From Carallia brachiata (Eukaryota; Streptophyta; Magnoliopsida; Malpighiales; Rhizophoraceae): a stretch of DNA of 64,000 bases. Shown piece after piece: positions 24,547 through 34,960 of this stretch. Location: NCBI GenBank assembly GCA_021464245.1, contig JADCRB010000001.1, positions 2,648,829-2,712,828 on the forward strand. Direction: 5' to 3'. Position numbers and translations under genes: made by a program. The stretch's first letter is position 1, and each line of letters opens with the position of its first letter. The notes beneath the pieces were generated by a model. It did not search any database. It was given only the letters and a program-made list of their open reading frames with translations, and was not told the origin of the DNA.

Positions 24547-24918
24547 ATGGCCAAGACACTCATACTTCTGACGATCATTGCTTTAATGGTGACATTAGCG
24601 GCGGCCAGATTTGGAAGCTCAGGCGGTGGAGTGCGCGGCAGCAGTGGCAGCCGAGCGCCCAGCCGTGGCGGGGGAAGCACTAACAATGTTATAAGAGATG
24701 GCACGCGCGCCACTTCTACTTCTCCGGCTAGTACTGGTGGTGGGAGTAGTAGCACAAATAGCAATACTGGTTATAGAGGCAGCACCGTTGTCTTTGTGCC
24801 AACGGTGAGGAACGGTTCTTATGTTGGCGGCGGCGTTTCTGCTTCTAGGACGGTTGTATGGGATGCTGCTTCCAAATGGCTTCTCCTTCTTTTGGTTTCC
24901 GTTTTCTTTGTCATTTAA
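24547..24918 (+). CDS. small secreted Gly/Ser-rich, probably GPI-anchored protein, copy 2
   Basis: 123 residues, single exon, paralog of 19798-20154. Signal peptide MAKTLILLTIIALMVTLAAA, a Gly/Ser/Arg/Thr-rich middle with a 4-5 residue insertion (RAPSRGGG) relative to copy 1, the strongly conserved block TNSNTGYRGSTVV, and the GPI-type tail WDAASKWLLLLLVSVFFVI. The frame is intact despite clear nucleotide divergence and several length differences, all multiples of three. This suggests both copies have stayed under selection as proteins. Function unknown. Confidence 0.75.
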   Translation: MAKTLILLTIIALMVTLAAARFGSSGGGVRGSSGSRAPSRGGGSTNNVIRDGTRATSTSPASTGGGSSSTNSNTGYRGSTVVFVPTVRNGSYVGGGVSASRTVVWDAASKWLLLLLVSVFFVI

Positions 24919-25087
24919 TTATGAAAATTAATTTTACCATTAAAAAACATGTATAAAGAAAAAGGATGTGTATTTAATTTTATTGGTTTTTTTTTTTTTT
25001 TTGTAAATTCAATTTGTTTAGAATATCTTTAAGTTATGTGCCTATGTACTAGAATCTCTGCTGACATTTTTGGAAGCAATTGAAGTT

Positions 25088-25389
25088 ATCATTCAATATG
25101 GTAATTTAACTGGTGATTTAGTGCGTTTATCTCCGCATTAGCTCAAATTTAAGTCTTTGTGTCGTAGTTTTCTTTGCTAGTAAAGTTGCGCTAGCACATT
25201 GCGGATTTATAACTCGTTAACACTGAAATTGGGTGTAAAAGAAGTTCGAATATTCAGATGGTAAATCTGTCTCTATAGAAGTGGTTGAACTGAGCATTTA
25301 AATACGAGAGTTATTTCGTCAAATTTACAGATATTATAATCGACATAACTATAAATATATTTGACTTTGCTAAAAAAAATAAATAAAAA
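25088..25389 (+). mobile_element. 302-bp SINE-like retroposon with target-site duplication
   Basis: Flanked by AGCAATTGAAGTT (25075-25087) and AGCAATGGAAGTT (25390-25402), 12 of 13 identical. The site is present once, uninterrupted, in copy 1 (20308-20320). The insertion ends in an A-rich tail (AAAAAAAATAAATAAAAA) and contains a B-box-like GTTCGAATATT near 25243. The 5' A box is not clear, so tRNA origin is uncertain, but the duplication, tail and size fit a retroposon. Confidence 0.75.
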
Positions 25390-25614
25390 AGCAATGGAAG
25401 TTCAGATATTTTTATTCAGTCCTGCGCAAAGCAATTGTCAATCAATGACAGAACAGCCAACGGGCCCTTTCATCAGTTGGCCACTTGGCCTAAGGAGTTT
25501 GGCTCCTTAGGTTACGAGTTCTACTCCATCTCCTGCAAAAAATTTCACAATTAAGTGAATACATTCTCGCATAAATGTAAATTTGGATGTAAAGTACTGG
25601 TGCGTGTCAATGAA

Positions 25615-26045
25615 GCTTAAAGATTATTCCCATTATTCCCATGGTCAGCCAACGTATGTAGTTTACAGCTCCAACTGGCGGCATGTCTAAATCTTTCGCA
25701 AGCAAGCATGGGGCAAGCCCAGTTACATTAAATAACAGTATGTAGAACCACCTCATAATTTGTCTTCATTAATCTTGTGTGAACATCCTCAAATTGATCT
25801 TGTAATGCTTCTGTTGCATTGGCTGCTTTGGCATTTGCTATCGTTGCTCTTGCATTGCAATGATATTTGGTTATTCCAGTAAGTAAGCTATGGGAATTAA
25901 AACGTAGAAAATCATGATGAACCGAAAGACGATGTTGGCGATAGCAAAACCAGGGATGGCTAAAGGAGATTCAAGAAGCCTGCCACTGTTGAACAATCAA
26001 AAGCAAACGTGCCAATGCCAAGGTCACCAAGACCATAGCCAATTT
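25615..26045 (-). pseudogene. oligopeptide transporter (OPT family) pseudogene fragment
   Basis: Three segments typical of plant OPT transporters occur in family order on the minus strand, broken by frameshifts and stops: GLGDLGIGTFAFD followed after a frameshift by SPLAIPGFAIANIV and a hydrophobic stretch ending YVLIPIAY (26040-25880); then DVHTRLMKTNYEVV (about 25790-25750); then MPPVGAVNYIRW (about 25690-25640). In intact OPTs these lie hundreds of residues apart, so large internal deletions have occurred. No start, promoter or continuous frame remains. The fragment is present only in duplication copy 2. Confidence 0.7.
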
Positions 26046-26453
26046 GCTGAATATTATACTGCAACATTCTCGATATTTAATCCACCACAACAAGATTACG
26101 GTCAACATATATGTGGACGGTGCTTGTTATTTCATTCACATTTTATATAAGGATAGTACACATAAAATATTATATCACACAAATTTATTTAATTATTATT
26201 TTTTATTTCAATTAGATCTTATTTAACAATTTTTTATTTGTATTTAAAATTGAATTTATTTGACTCACATATTTTAAGTAAATAAAAATAAAATTTATTA
26301 ACTGAGAAACGTTTCAATTAGTAACTTTATTTAAAAAAAAAATAAAAAAAAATATTTGATGTTACTTATCAGATTAGAATGTCAAAGTCGCAATACAGTG
26401 ACAGCATATGACATCAATGCATGTTCCCTTCTTTTTTTTTTCCAATGGACCTG

Positions 26454-26484
<31 letters not shown>

Positions 26485-26692
26485 TATAATTATTGGGATT
26501 TATGAACATATTTATGGGTTTGTACCTTTGTCTTGTCGTCCGACAATCATACATCAGAGTAATTGAGTTATCGGAATCCCAAAGTCCACAGTAATCCTAA
26601 TTCCATTCTACCTAGATGTGGACAGCAAGGGCTGCTCCTTGAATTTTGTTGGGCCTAGTGGGCCTCTCCCTTATCTTCGTTTCATCGTTTTT

Positions 26693-27365
26693 GGATGCTG
26701 ATTTTTGTGGCCTCTTCTCCCTCAATACACCCAGCAAAATCCCAGCTCCATCAATTAGCATCTCATTTTTTCCTTTTTCTTTTACTTTTTTTTTTCCTCA
26801 TTTTCTTGGTTTTTTTTTCCCTGAAATTTCCCTAAATTTCTTTAATGCTCATCCATCTTACGAATGGTCCTGCACAAATACTGGAGTGGGCCGAGCGTGG
26901 GCCTGTATTTTGTATCCAAACCCTAGTCTAGCCTACCCGAAATTCATGGGCGATTTTTTCTTTTTTTATTTACTAATAGTGATGCTATTCTCGTAGAAAA
27001 CCGAATATAAACATATTTGATTAATTTCCGATGTCTAAAATGACAATTTTCATTAGTTTCATAGATGTTTGTAAAATATATTTGCAATGATTTATTTGTG
27101 GGTGTACAATTTTTTCAAATAGTAGAGTCCGGATTGAGATTTTTGGGCAAGGTCGAGTGGGTCCATGGAAAGTATTAATTTTGCATTAGGGCTATTATGG
27201 ACCTGACTTTTTCAAGCTGGGCCACGAAATTGTTTTCCCAGGTTTGCCCTTCGGCATGAAGCATTAGCAGGGTACGTTCGAGGTGAAAGCTTCTCCACCC
27301 CGACCCTTTGTTGCAAACATATGAAATTAAAATGCCTGATATAATTTAGTCTAATAATCTAGTTC
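26693..27365. other. spacer, no gene seen
   Basis: Unique sequence right of the duplication. A T-rich ORF at 26646-26996 crosses the duplication boundary and looks like a low-complexity artefact. A short block at 26905-26950 (TGTATCCAAACC onwards) resembles 29434-29470, hinting at a small dispersed repeat. Confidence 0.35.
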
Positions 27366-27680
27366 TACCACTCGAGGCGGTAACCTGATGATAATTCAAC
27401 GTGTTTTCCTTATGTCTGACTTACGTTTAAGTCCCAATTTGCCCAATGGAGGCAATGTTACTCCTTTGACTGCTAGTTGACATGTGCGTGTGTGATGTAT
27501 GTTTCAGATTCGTTAACATCATAATCAATTTAGAAGAGATCTCTTCAGACCCAATAATTCTCGAGTGATGGATTATACTTATGAAAAAAATTGAATGAAG
27601 ATGTTAATGGATGATCCCCAGCCTCAACCCACACATGCGATAACTCGCGTATCGACGATACATGTTTTTTTTGTTTTAAA
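27366..27680 (+). mobile_element. SINE-like element (member 2)
   Basis: Shares layout and 3' sequence with member 1: an A-box-like stretch (GTAACCTGATGATAATTCAA), a degraded B box (ACGTTTAAGTCCCAA), then CTCGAGTGATGGATTATA, CACACATGCGATAAC, ATCGACGATACATG and a T-run ending near 27675. Confidence 0.4.
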
Positions 27681-29063
27681 AAAATCCAATTCCACGTTAA
27701 AAAATAAATCAAATAATTTTTTTGAGTAATATTAAGTGATTTCATATAGATATCAATAATTTTGTAATTACTTTAAAATTATCTAGTGAAATTACTTAAA
27801 AACGAAATTATCAAATTTTTTCCCTAACTTTTTTAAACCAGTGCCCATTTGTCTAACCACATAATCCACAGTTAGTCTTTACCCCCGAATTACTTACGTG
27901 TGTCATTCTTAAGCATTGTATCTGACAATGTGCCATTTCTACATTAAAAATCGATTAATTAGATCTATCCACTGCATAAGATAAAAGCTATATAGTCTTT
28001 TCACATGTGGGAGGTTAGTTAAGGGGAAATAAACATGGCCAAATCGCAGACGCATGAAACAAACGACGAATGTCATTGCCGTGCATGTGTGGATTAATCA
28101 ATGTTCAGAGCTTGTAATCTTTTGGATTTAGAACATTGATGAGCTGAGTGATGCGGCTGCAATATTGTCGGCATTTCCCAGGCACATGCTCCGTGTAATG
28201 TGCATGAGCTTCAGACGACGAGCATCTCAACTCTTCAGCACGCACCCAGAAAAGAATATATTCCAATTCCACCCCCATTCCATTTTTTTAAGAAAAAAAT
28301 ATAGGTAGATCATCATTATATAATTTATTATATTTATAAATTGAAATAATGTTTAATTATTGACGTCTTTCTCTCTTATAAGAAGAATATTCAATTTAAG
28401 TACTGTTAAATTTAAATAAATTTTTTATACACTCATAATTTATTTTAATATTAATAAATTTAAAAATTAATACCGCGCTTTATTATAAATATTCTTTTAT
28501 TTAAAGCCAAATTATGACAAAAAAGAAATTCAAACTTACATTAATATAAAAATAAATATATCAAATCGTTATTAAATAATCATCTCAAAATCCCATGCCA
28601 TTATACATAATATATGTCTCACTATAATAACAACCAGGTTGGCAGTCATGTCACATATGTTATCACTCTTTGACCGCAACATTGAAGTGGCGGGAAAACA
28701 AATGGGATATGTGGGCCCATGTATCACATGATGCCACGTGGCATGATCTGGTGCCCACTGCTCTGCTTCGGCAGTCTCGGACCAGTGTTTGATAGGTCAC
28801 TGATAATAAAATCAGGACCACCCACTGCTGCTACTGCATAAAACTGCCAGTTTCTGTTCAAAAGTAAAATGGGGTATGCACCAAAAACAATAAAAAAATA
28901 AAAAAATGTGGGGTATGCATGTGCGGTGGTGTGACTTAGCTCCCACCCCCATGCATAGAGCTCTGTGGATGGATTTTGTTTTTTTATGTAGAAATTCAGA
29001 GGGGTCATTAATTTACTGTAACCCAGCAAAAGCTTAGACTGTTGTGCGATAGAAAGAAGAGAG
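27681..29063. other. AT-rich spacer with a G-box palindrome
   Basis: No gene seen. At 28731-28744 the perfect 14-bp palindrome ATGCCACGTGGCAT contains a G-box core (CACGTG). Without a downstream gene within 300 bases its role is unknown. Confidence 0.4.
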
Positions 29064-29390
29064 GTGAGAAAAAAAATATATAATTATTATTTTATATTTT
29101 TTTTATATTTTTTTATTTTTTATATTATTTTAAATAATTTTATTTTTTTTTATTTTTTCTCTTACAAATTATTATTATTTTTTTCACTATACTTTCTTTT
29201 TCTTTATTTTTCTACCATTCCAAATACCTTTATTTTCCTTCATTTTTTCTCTTACAAATTACTATTTATTTTTTCTTTTACCATACTTTTATTCTCTTCA
29301 CTTTCTTTATCATTCCAAATAATTTTATTTTTTCTTTATTTTCTTTTCTTTTTTCCTTCTTTCCCCACCCTTCCACTTACTTAGAGATTT
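29064..29390. repeat. T-rich tandem repeat, about 100-bp unit
   Basis: Two to three degenerate units, each containing CTCTTACAAATTA then a pyrimidine stretch, ACCATTCCAAATA and TTTTATTTT. The long plus-strand frame across it encodes only Phe/Leu/Tyr/Ile runs and is not a gene. Confidence 0.6.
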
Positions 29391-29544
29391 TCAGCATAAT
29401 TCAATGATGCCGCATCGATGAAGGGCATCTGTTCATGTATCCAAACCATAGTCTGTCCAAAACTAATGGATTTTTCTTCTCCGTGGACATCAAACTTTGA
29501 ATTTTCGTTGCTGATTTACGAGGCCAGTTGGCGTCAAATTAGTG

Positions 29545-30366
29545 GATATTTATTAATCTTAATATTTGTAGTATTAAGATTTGACATATTTAATATATAA
29601 ATTTCTAATCTTTATAGAGTTAGAATTTGATATATTTAATATGAAACTTTTTTAATCCTTGTAATATTAGGATTCAATTTATTTAATATAAAAAATTCAT
29701 AATTCTAGTGTTATTAGGATTTGATAATTTTGCTACTAATCCTTAAAGAGTTAAGATTTGATATTTTTAATATAAAAATTTCAAATCCTTATAGTATTAG
29801 CATTTGATATATTTAATATAAAAAATTTTCAATTTTTGTGATATTAGGATTTGATAATTGTAACATAAAAACTCCTCATCCTTGTAGAATTAGAATTGAT
29901 ATCTTTAATATAAAAATTCCTAGTCCTTTTGGTATTTGGATTTGATATGTCTAATATAAAATGTTCCTAATCTTTGTGGTATTAAAATTTGATATTTTTA
30001 ACGCAAAAACTCCTAATCCTTGTAGTATTAGGATTCAATATTTTTTTTTAGGATTTGATATATTTGATAAAAAAATTCCTAATCCGTATAGTATTAGGAT
30101 TTGAAACCTTAATATAAAAAAATTTATAATCCTTGTAGTATTAGGATTTGACACTTTTAACAAAAAAATACATAATCCTTGTGGTATTAAGATTTGTTAT
30201 CTTAGTTATTAAAACTCCATTATATCAAGAAAAAAAAAAGTTTGGAGAAGAATCTTAGTATATTTTCTAATCTTTATGGTATTAAGTTTAATATTTTTAA
30301 TATAAAAACTTGCAATCCTTTTGACATTAATATTTGACACATTTAATATCAAAACTCTCAATATGG
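29545..30366. repeat. degenerate 46-bp minisatellite, about 17 units
   Basis: Units begin TTTGATATATTTAATATAAA and end with a block close to AATCCTTGTAGTATTAGGA; most are 45-47 bp. Units differ from each other by many substitutions, one is shortened (about 30030-30050), and one is interrupted by unrelated sequence around 30215-30280. No gene overlaps it. Confidence 0.85.
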
Positions 30367-32387
30367 TGAAATTTCCCCGTCATACCATTTTCAATATTGC
30401 CTTCTAAACATATTGTTTATTCATTCAGATCATTTCTTATTAGTTTTCTCTCCATGTTTTTGAAAGAATCGTCATTTTTAAGGGCAAGCGCATGACCCGG
30501 GAAGCCAAGCCAATGATTGACGAAAATGGTTGCTCATAATGCAATAAGAGAATGTCTTGCAGTAATTCCCTGTTTCTTTTGAGGAGAATTGTTCTGTTAC
30601 AGAAAGCAAGGTCAATAGTACCATTACACAGTAATTTGTTTTGGAAGCTTTTGAGGTCGAAACTCATGTGGATTGTAGTTTTGAGAAAAATTATTTATGT
30701 AAATAATAATAAGAATAAAATTAATATATAAAAATTCAGATTATTGAATTTAAAAAATAATTAATTAATTAAATTAATTACATATTTTTTTATATCGTAA
30801 ATTACATGACTGCACAGTTATCTCTTTTTTTTTTTTAAAAAAAAAAAGGAAAAAATTACTATGCGACAATAAAGCAACTTTCACGTTGACTTTTTGCCAG
30901 CTGTTAAATTGGACATTGTATTTGCTCCGATTCTAAAGTTTTATACAGGTGTTACCTGCTCTGCTGACAAAAAAAGATTCTCGTTGCAACCAATTAATTA
31001 ACCGCGTACAAGGAAAACGTTGTTTTGGGTTACATTCTGTATTTTTAACATTATTAATTGAGATATTTTATTAAAATTTTTTAATTATATATTTAATATT
31101 TAATAATTCTTTTATGTTTCATAATATTACAGCTTCCTTTGTTTTTTTTTTTTTGACATGCGCTTCCTTTGTTTAAAAAACCAAAAAATATATATCTATA
31201 TTTTTTCAACGTCAAGTCTAACGATAGAGCTGTGTACAGAATGTGGGTCAAAGACTCCAGATAGATTCTCTGGCTGGCAAGCCGGTCCAAAGACGAGAAA
31301 GCCGACAAAAAATTGGTAAAAGAAAAGATTGCTTAAAGTTGTTTTCTCTTGTCTTTTTCCTTTCTTTTTTCTCAAAGTTTCTAAATTGAATAATCCCAAT
31401 TAGGTATTAAAGCCTCCCACCAGGGTCAATATCTCCAATTCATGAAAAGAGGAAATTATTATTTAACTTTCCACTCCAATTCAACACAACCAAAAAGAAA
31501 AACAAGCATCTTGATGGTGGGGACATGTTAAATTGCCTTTTTTTTTTCATGTTTTATGCGTTTTTTTTTATTTCTTAGTGTATTCGCATGAATTCGGGAA
31601 AAAAAAATGGCAGCCAACAATTAAAAGTGAAAAAAAGGGTCGTTATTTTTTATTACAAGAAACTTTTAAAGACTAATAAATAAAAATAGAGTCATTAAAA
31701 TATTAACACTTATTAAGAAATTTTAACAGAATATTTTAATTAATTATATTAAAAATAGGGTATACTGAGTCGTTACTAAAGGAGGGCCAATGAAGACGCC
31801 GCCCACGAGAAAGCAAGGCGCCAACCGCTAAGTCTAACATGAGATTCTATTTCGTGGCCAGCGTCAAAATTCCTAACCGTCCCCAACGAAGTTGACTATA
31901 CAATTAGCTTCCCACAACTGAAAAAAATTTTAAAAAATTCCCAAAAACTTGCAAATCCTTATGAAAATATTATATGGACGCGATTATTTCTGATGCACAA
32001 ACTATTAATGGGCGACAAAAAGTTTTTTTTTTTTTTTCCCAATTCCAACTTTGAAAGTACGATGAAGAATGAGAGTAAATGAGATATGCTATGAACTAGG
32101 GACAACCTGAGCTGGTAGTTGTACTTGAGGAAGTCAAAAAATTCAGCACAAAAGGTTGCCATAAATGTTTGCCAGAGAGTAATAGGCTGTAGAAGAGCAT
32201 TGTTGGGACAGAAATGAGGCGTGGTTGTGTTGTGCATTTTGCCAGAGCAAGCAATAAGTGAGAAGTTAATTGGGGGTTCTCTCTCTTCTATAAAGATGGA
32301 GATGTCTAGATCATCTTCGATCACATGACATTACTCCAAGTCTATTTAGTGGGTATTAAATAGTAATGAATTCTCATGTACCAACCT
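30367..32387. other. AT-rich spacer, no gene seen
   Basis: Contains scattered G/C-richer stretches (30860-31000, 31200-31310, 31780-31880, 32090-32320) and minus-strand frames of 60-121 codons (e.g. 31959-32324) that resemble no known protein. Confidence 0.35.
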
Positions 32388-33310
32388 TTTTTTTTGTCAG
32401 ATAAAAGAGTATAAACTCGATCTAACTAATAATCAATTAACTAGTAACTATATTTGGAAGGCTAACTCCCTTGACATTTTTGAAGAACACACTCTGAATC
32501 CTCAAAAGAGGAAGGTCAAAGAAGATAAATTTATGTGGGTGCTGTAATGCAAGGCAAGCCATCCAATCAACAACGCGATTCGCCTCTTAGAAGATGTGTC
32601 TAACCCGGATATTCCACCGCTCATGTACCAACTTTTAATTAGATTCCATGGCCGTTGGAGCCTCAATTCATACACAGTTATGTCTTGTGAGAATCCACCC
32701 CAACTTGGTGTGCTCTAACTTCTAATCGAACAAGACAACGAGAACCAACCCCACAAATTTGTATCTGACCAGGCCAAATTATTGTTTTACACTAGTTCTC
32801 CCACCGGGGGCAAATTAACAGAAGTTGCCATATATATATATATATATTATATATATATATATATTCGCAACCATATCCTCTCTTTGCGATGAAGTTTTGG
32901 GTGATCCAAATGCGATGCCTTGTCCCATCAAAACCAAAGGCGTTTTTCAGGTTTTGGGCCCTGCCTGCGATCATGTTGCCCTCAAATAAAACAAATAGAA
33001 AATTCAGGTGATTTATTGCCGATATTATTAAGATAGCTTAGGATAAAAAGAGGATCCTCATTGACAACCTTAAATGCATTAACCCCACTTTGCAATCAAG
33101 TTTTAAATTCAATCCCAATGTGTTGAATGGGTCACCACATCAATGGGTGAGTTCAAGGTTACAACTTTAGCACTTGATTCAATCTCAACATTCTCATCCG
33201 ACCAGTGGTCCATTTTCCATTACTTATTTGCGTAGCCTGCAGCAAACCTAATACCCAGATAGAGGCACTCGGCAATCCTAATGTCGGCACGAATGATGGT
33301 TTGTTTGCAA
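32388..33310 (-). mobile_element. LINE 3' fragment, RNase H remnant, poly-A tail at the left end
   Basis: Read on the minus strand, the end of a LINE RNase H domain is recognisable: HIF, an in-frame stop, EANRVVDWMACLALQ, then the tail to 32430, followed by a 3' end of TTTTATCTGAC and an A-run (T-run at 32388-32396 on the plus strand). Further upstream, AECLYLGIRFAAGYANK near 33230-33280 resembles the start of the same domain. Stops and an (AT)n expansion inside show that it is dead. The upstream limit is uncertain. Confidence 0.65.
32830..32864. repeat. (AT)n microsatellite inside the LINE fragment
   Basis: About 17 TA units broken once by a TATTATA step. Confidence 0.9.
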
Positions 33311-34960
33311 TTGAGTCAAATATTTGCATCAAACAATAGAACTTTTACCACGTGAAAACATTATACTTTAACTCATTCTTTTAGGTGAAGGATATTAACA
33401 CCAAATATAATTCAAGTTACGAAATTTATAACTTCAGATGAGATCTAAGATGCAAAACTCAGATCTCGTTAATAGTTAAATCTCATCTTATACGTAATAA
33501 GTTTCTTTTAAAGAGTGTTAATTACCGACACGGCATGTTGACATTTAGTAACTTCGATCTCATCAATGTCCATTTCTTTTGATCGCTGAGCCTACGTAGA
33601 AAAATTTTATATTACATCCCTCCAATCTTTTGTTCTTTTGATCTTGAATTCAAGCAGAGCAATTGGACGGATATAGCGAAAACACTGCATTGACACCACT
33701 TTGGGCTTTACTGATCAATATTCACCAACTGGATAATGCCTAAAATAGCTGTATTTGACCTTTCTTTGGCACAAACGTAATTGACTTGATCCATATGGCA
33801 ATACTCCAGTTTTTTTATCCTGCCAGCATAAGCTAGGAGATTCCCATAATGGAAAATGGAGTAGATTGGTCAAACTCCATAATTAAATTGTCAAATTCAA
33901 TGCATGGGTTTGTAGGCAGTCGTCATTTGTTATTATCTAGTAAGTTATATAGGTTGACGAACCAAATCAAAACGGGGAATCTGAATCTCTCATTTATGAC
34001 AATGAGAAAAAAAAAAAAAAACTCATAGGATAGATTGGTCTAAAAGGTAATAAGATTTCTAGGTTAATTAAGTCTATTAACAAGATGATTGATCAAATTT
34101 CCAAACAATAAAATACCTAAAAAAACGAATTTTTAAAATCAAACCAGATATTTTATGTTTGCATTGGTTGAATCTGCATCAATTTGATAGGCTGTGTTTG
34201 TTTCAACGAAATTATTGGAGGATCTCGACTTGTCAAGTTGGTGTCCCTCACTCTCCCGCTTCCCTATTAGGCTTGCCCTTCATTCCAGATAAAAAAAATA
34301 TTCTATTTTTGTTTTCCAAAACTAACAAAAGAGGAACAAAAATGCCTCCCATGGTAATATAAAATATTTTACCATATTTTTTCCCTTTTAGATATCCAAC
34401 TAAACAACAACCATTTTTGGACAAGTACTCTACCACAAAAAGGAAAGAATGAAAATTCATACATGGGAAATTTTGTACATGTAAAAAGGGCTGACTTGTC
34501 TAGTTAGCTCTTTCTGTTTACGTGCAAGTTAATCAAGTTGCAATTTCCATTGATTTTTCATTTTGCCTGTAACAGCTTGACACCCTTTTCTTTCTTTATA
34601 TTTTCCTGGAGAATGCCTAATCAAGCGAGAAAGAAATTAAAAAGAGGGAAAAAAGAAACCAAAGAAAAAGAAGTGAACCATCCTCGCTAAAAAAATGAAA
34701 AGGTGGTAAAAAGGAAAAGAAAAGCAGAGGAAAAACATGAAAGGGGCCGCGTGGCATTGTGCTGTCGAAGGAGGTAAAGAAGGGGCCTTCATGGCCACAT
34801 CCATGACAATCAGATGAAACACCGCAGACATGTTTGGTGAATTTGGACCCCTTCTTTACCTTTAGTTATGCTGCAATTAAATTAAAAAAAAAAAAAAAAA
34901 AGACGAAAAAAAGAAAGAAAGACTCCAACTTTATAGCTTTGCTTTGACTCCCTTCAGTGC
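33311..34960. other. spacer upstream of the kinase gene, no gene seen
   Basis: Low-complexity and AT-rich sequence. Short ORFs (e.g. 34159-34362, 34637-34831) have no recognisable features. Confidence 0.35.

Larger units (their letters stand above)
22342..26692 (+). repeat. segmental direct duplication, copy 2
   Basis: Homologous to 15853-21264 in the same orientation, about 1.08 kb downstream of it. It retains an intact small GPI-type gene and a phosphatase fragment. It lacks the LINE and 500-bp MITE of copy 1 and carries two insertions of its own: 25088-25389, and a segment from about 25460 to 26355. The end block 26520-26692 matches 21095-21264, after which the copies diverge abruptly. 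Confidence 0.85.

Noticed and set aside
29064..29384. 106-codon plus-strand ORF
   Set aside because: Translation is almost only Phe, Leu, Tyr and Ile from a T-rich tandem repeat; not a membrane protein gene.
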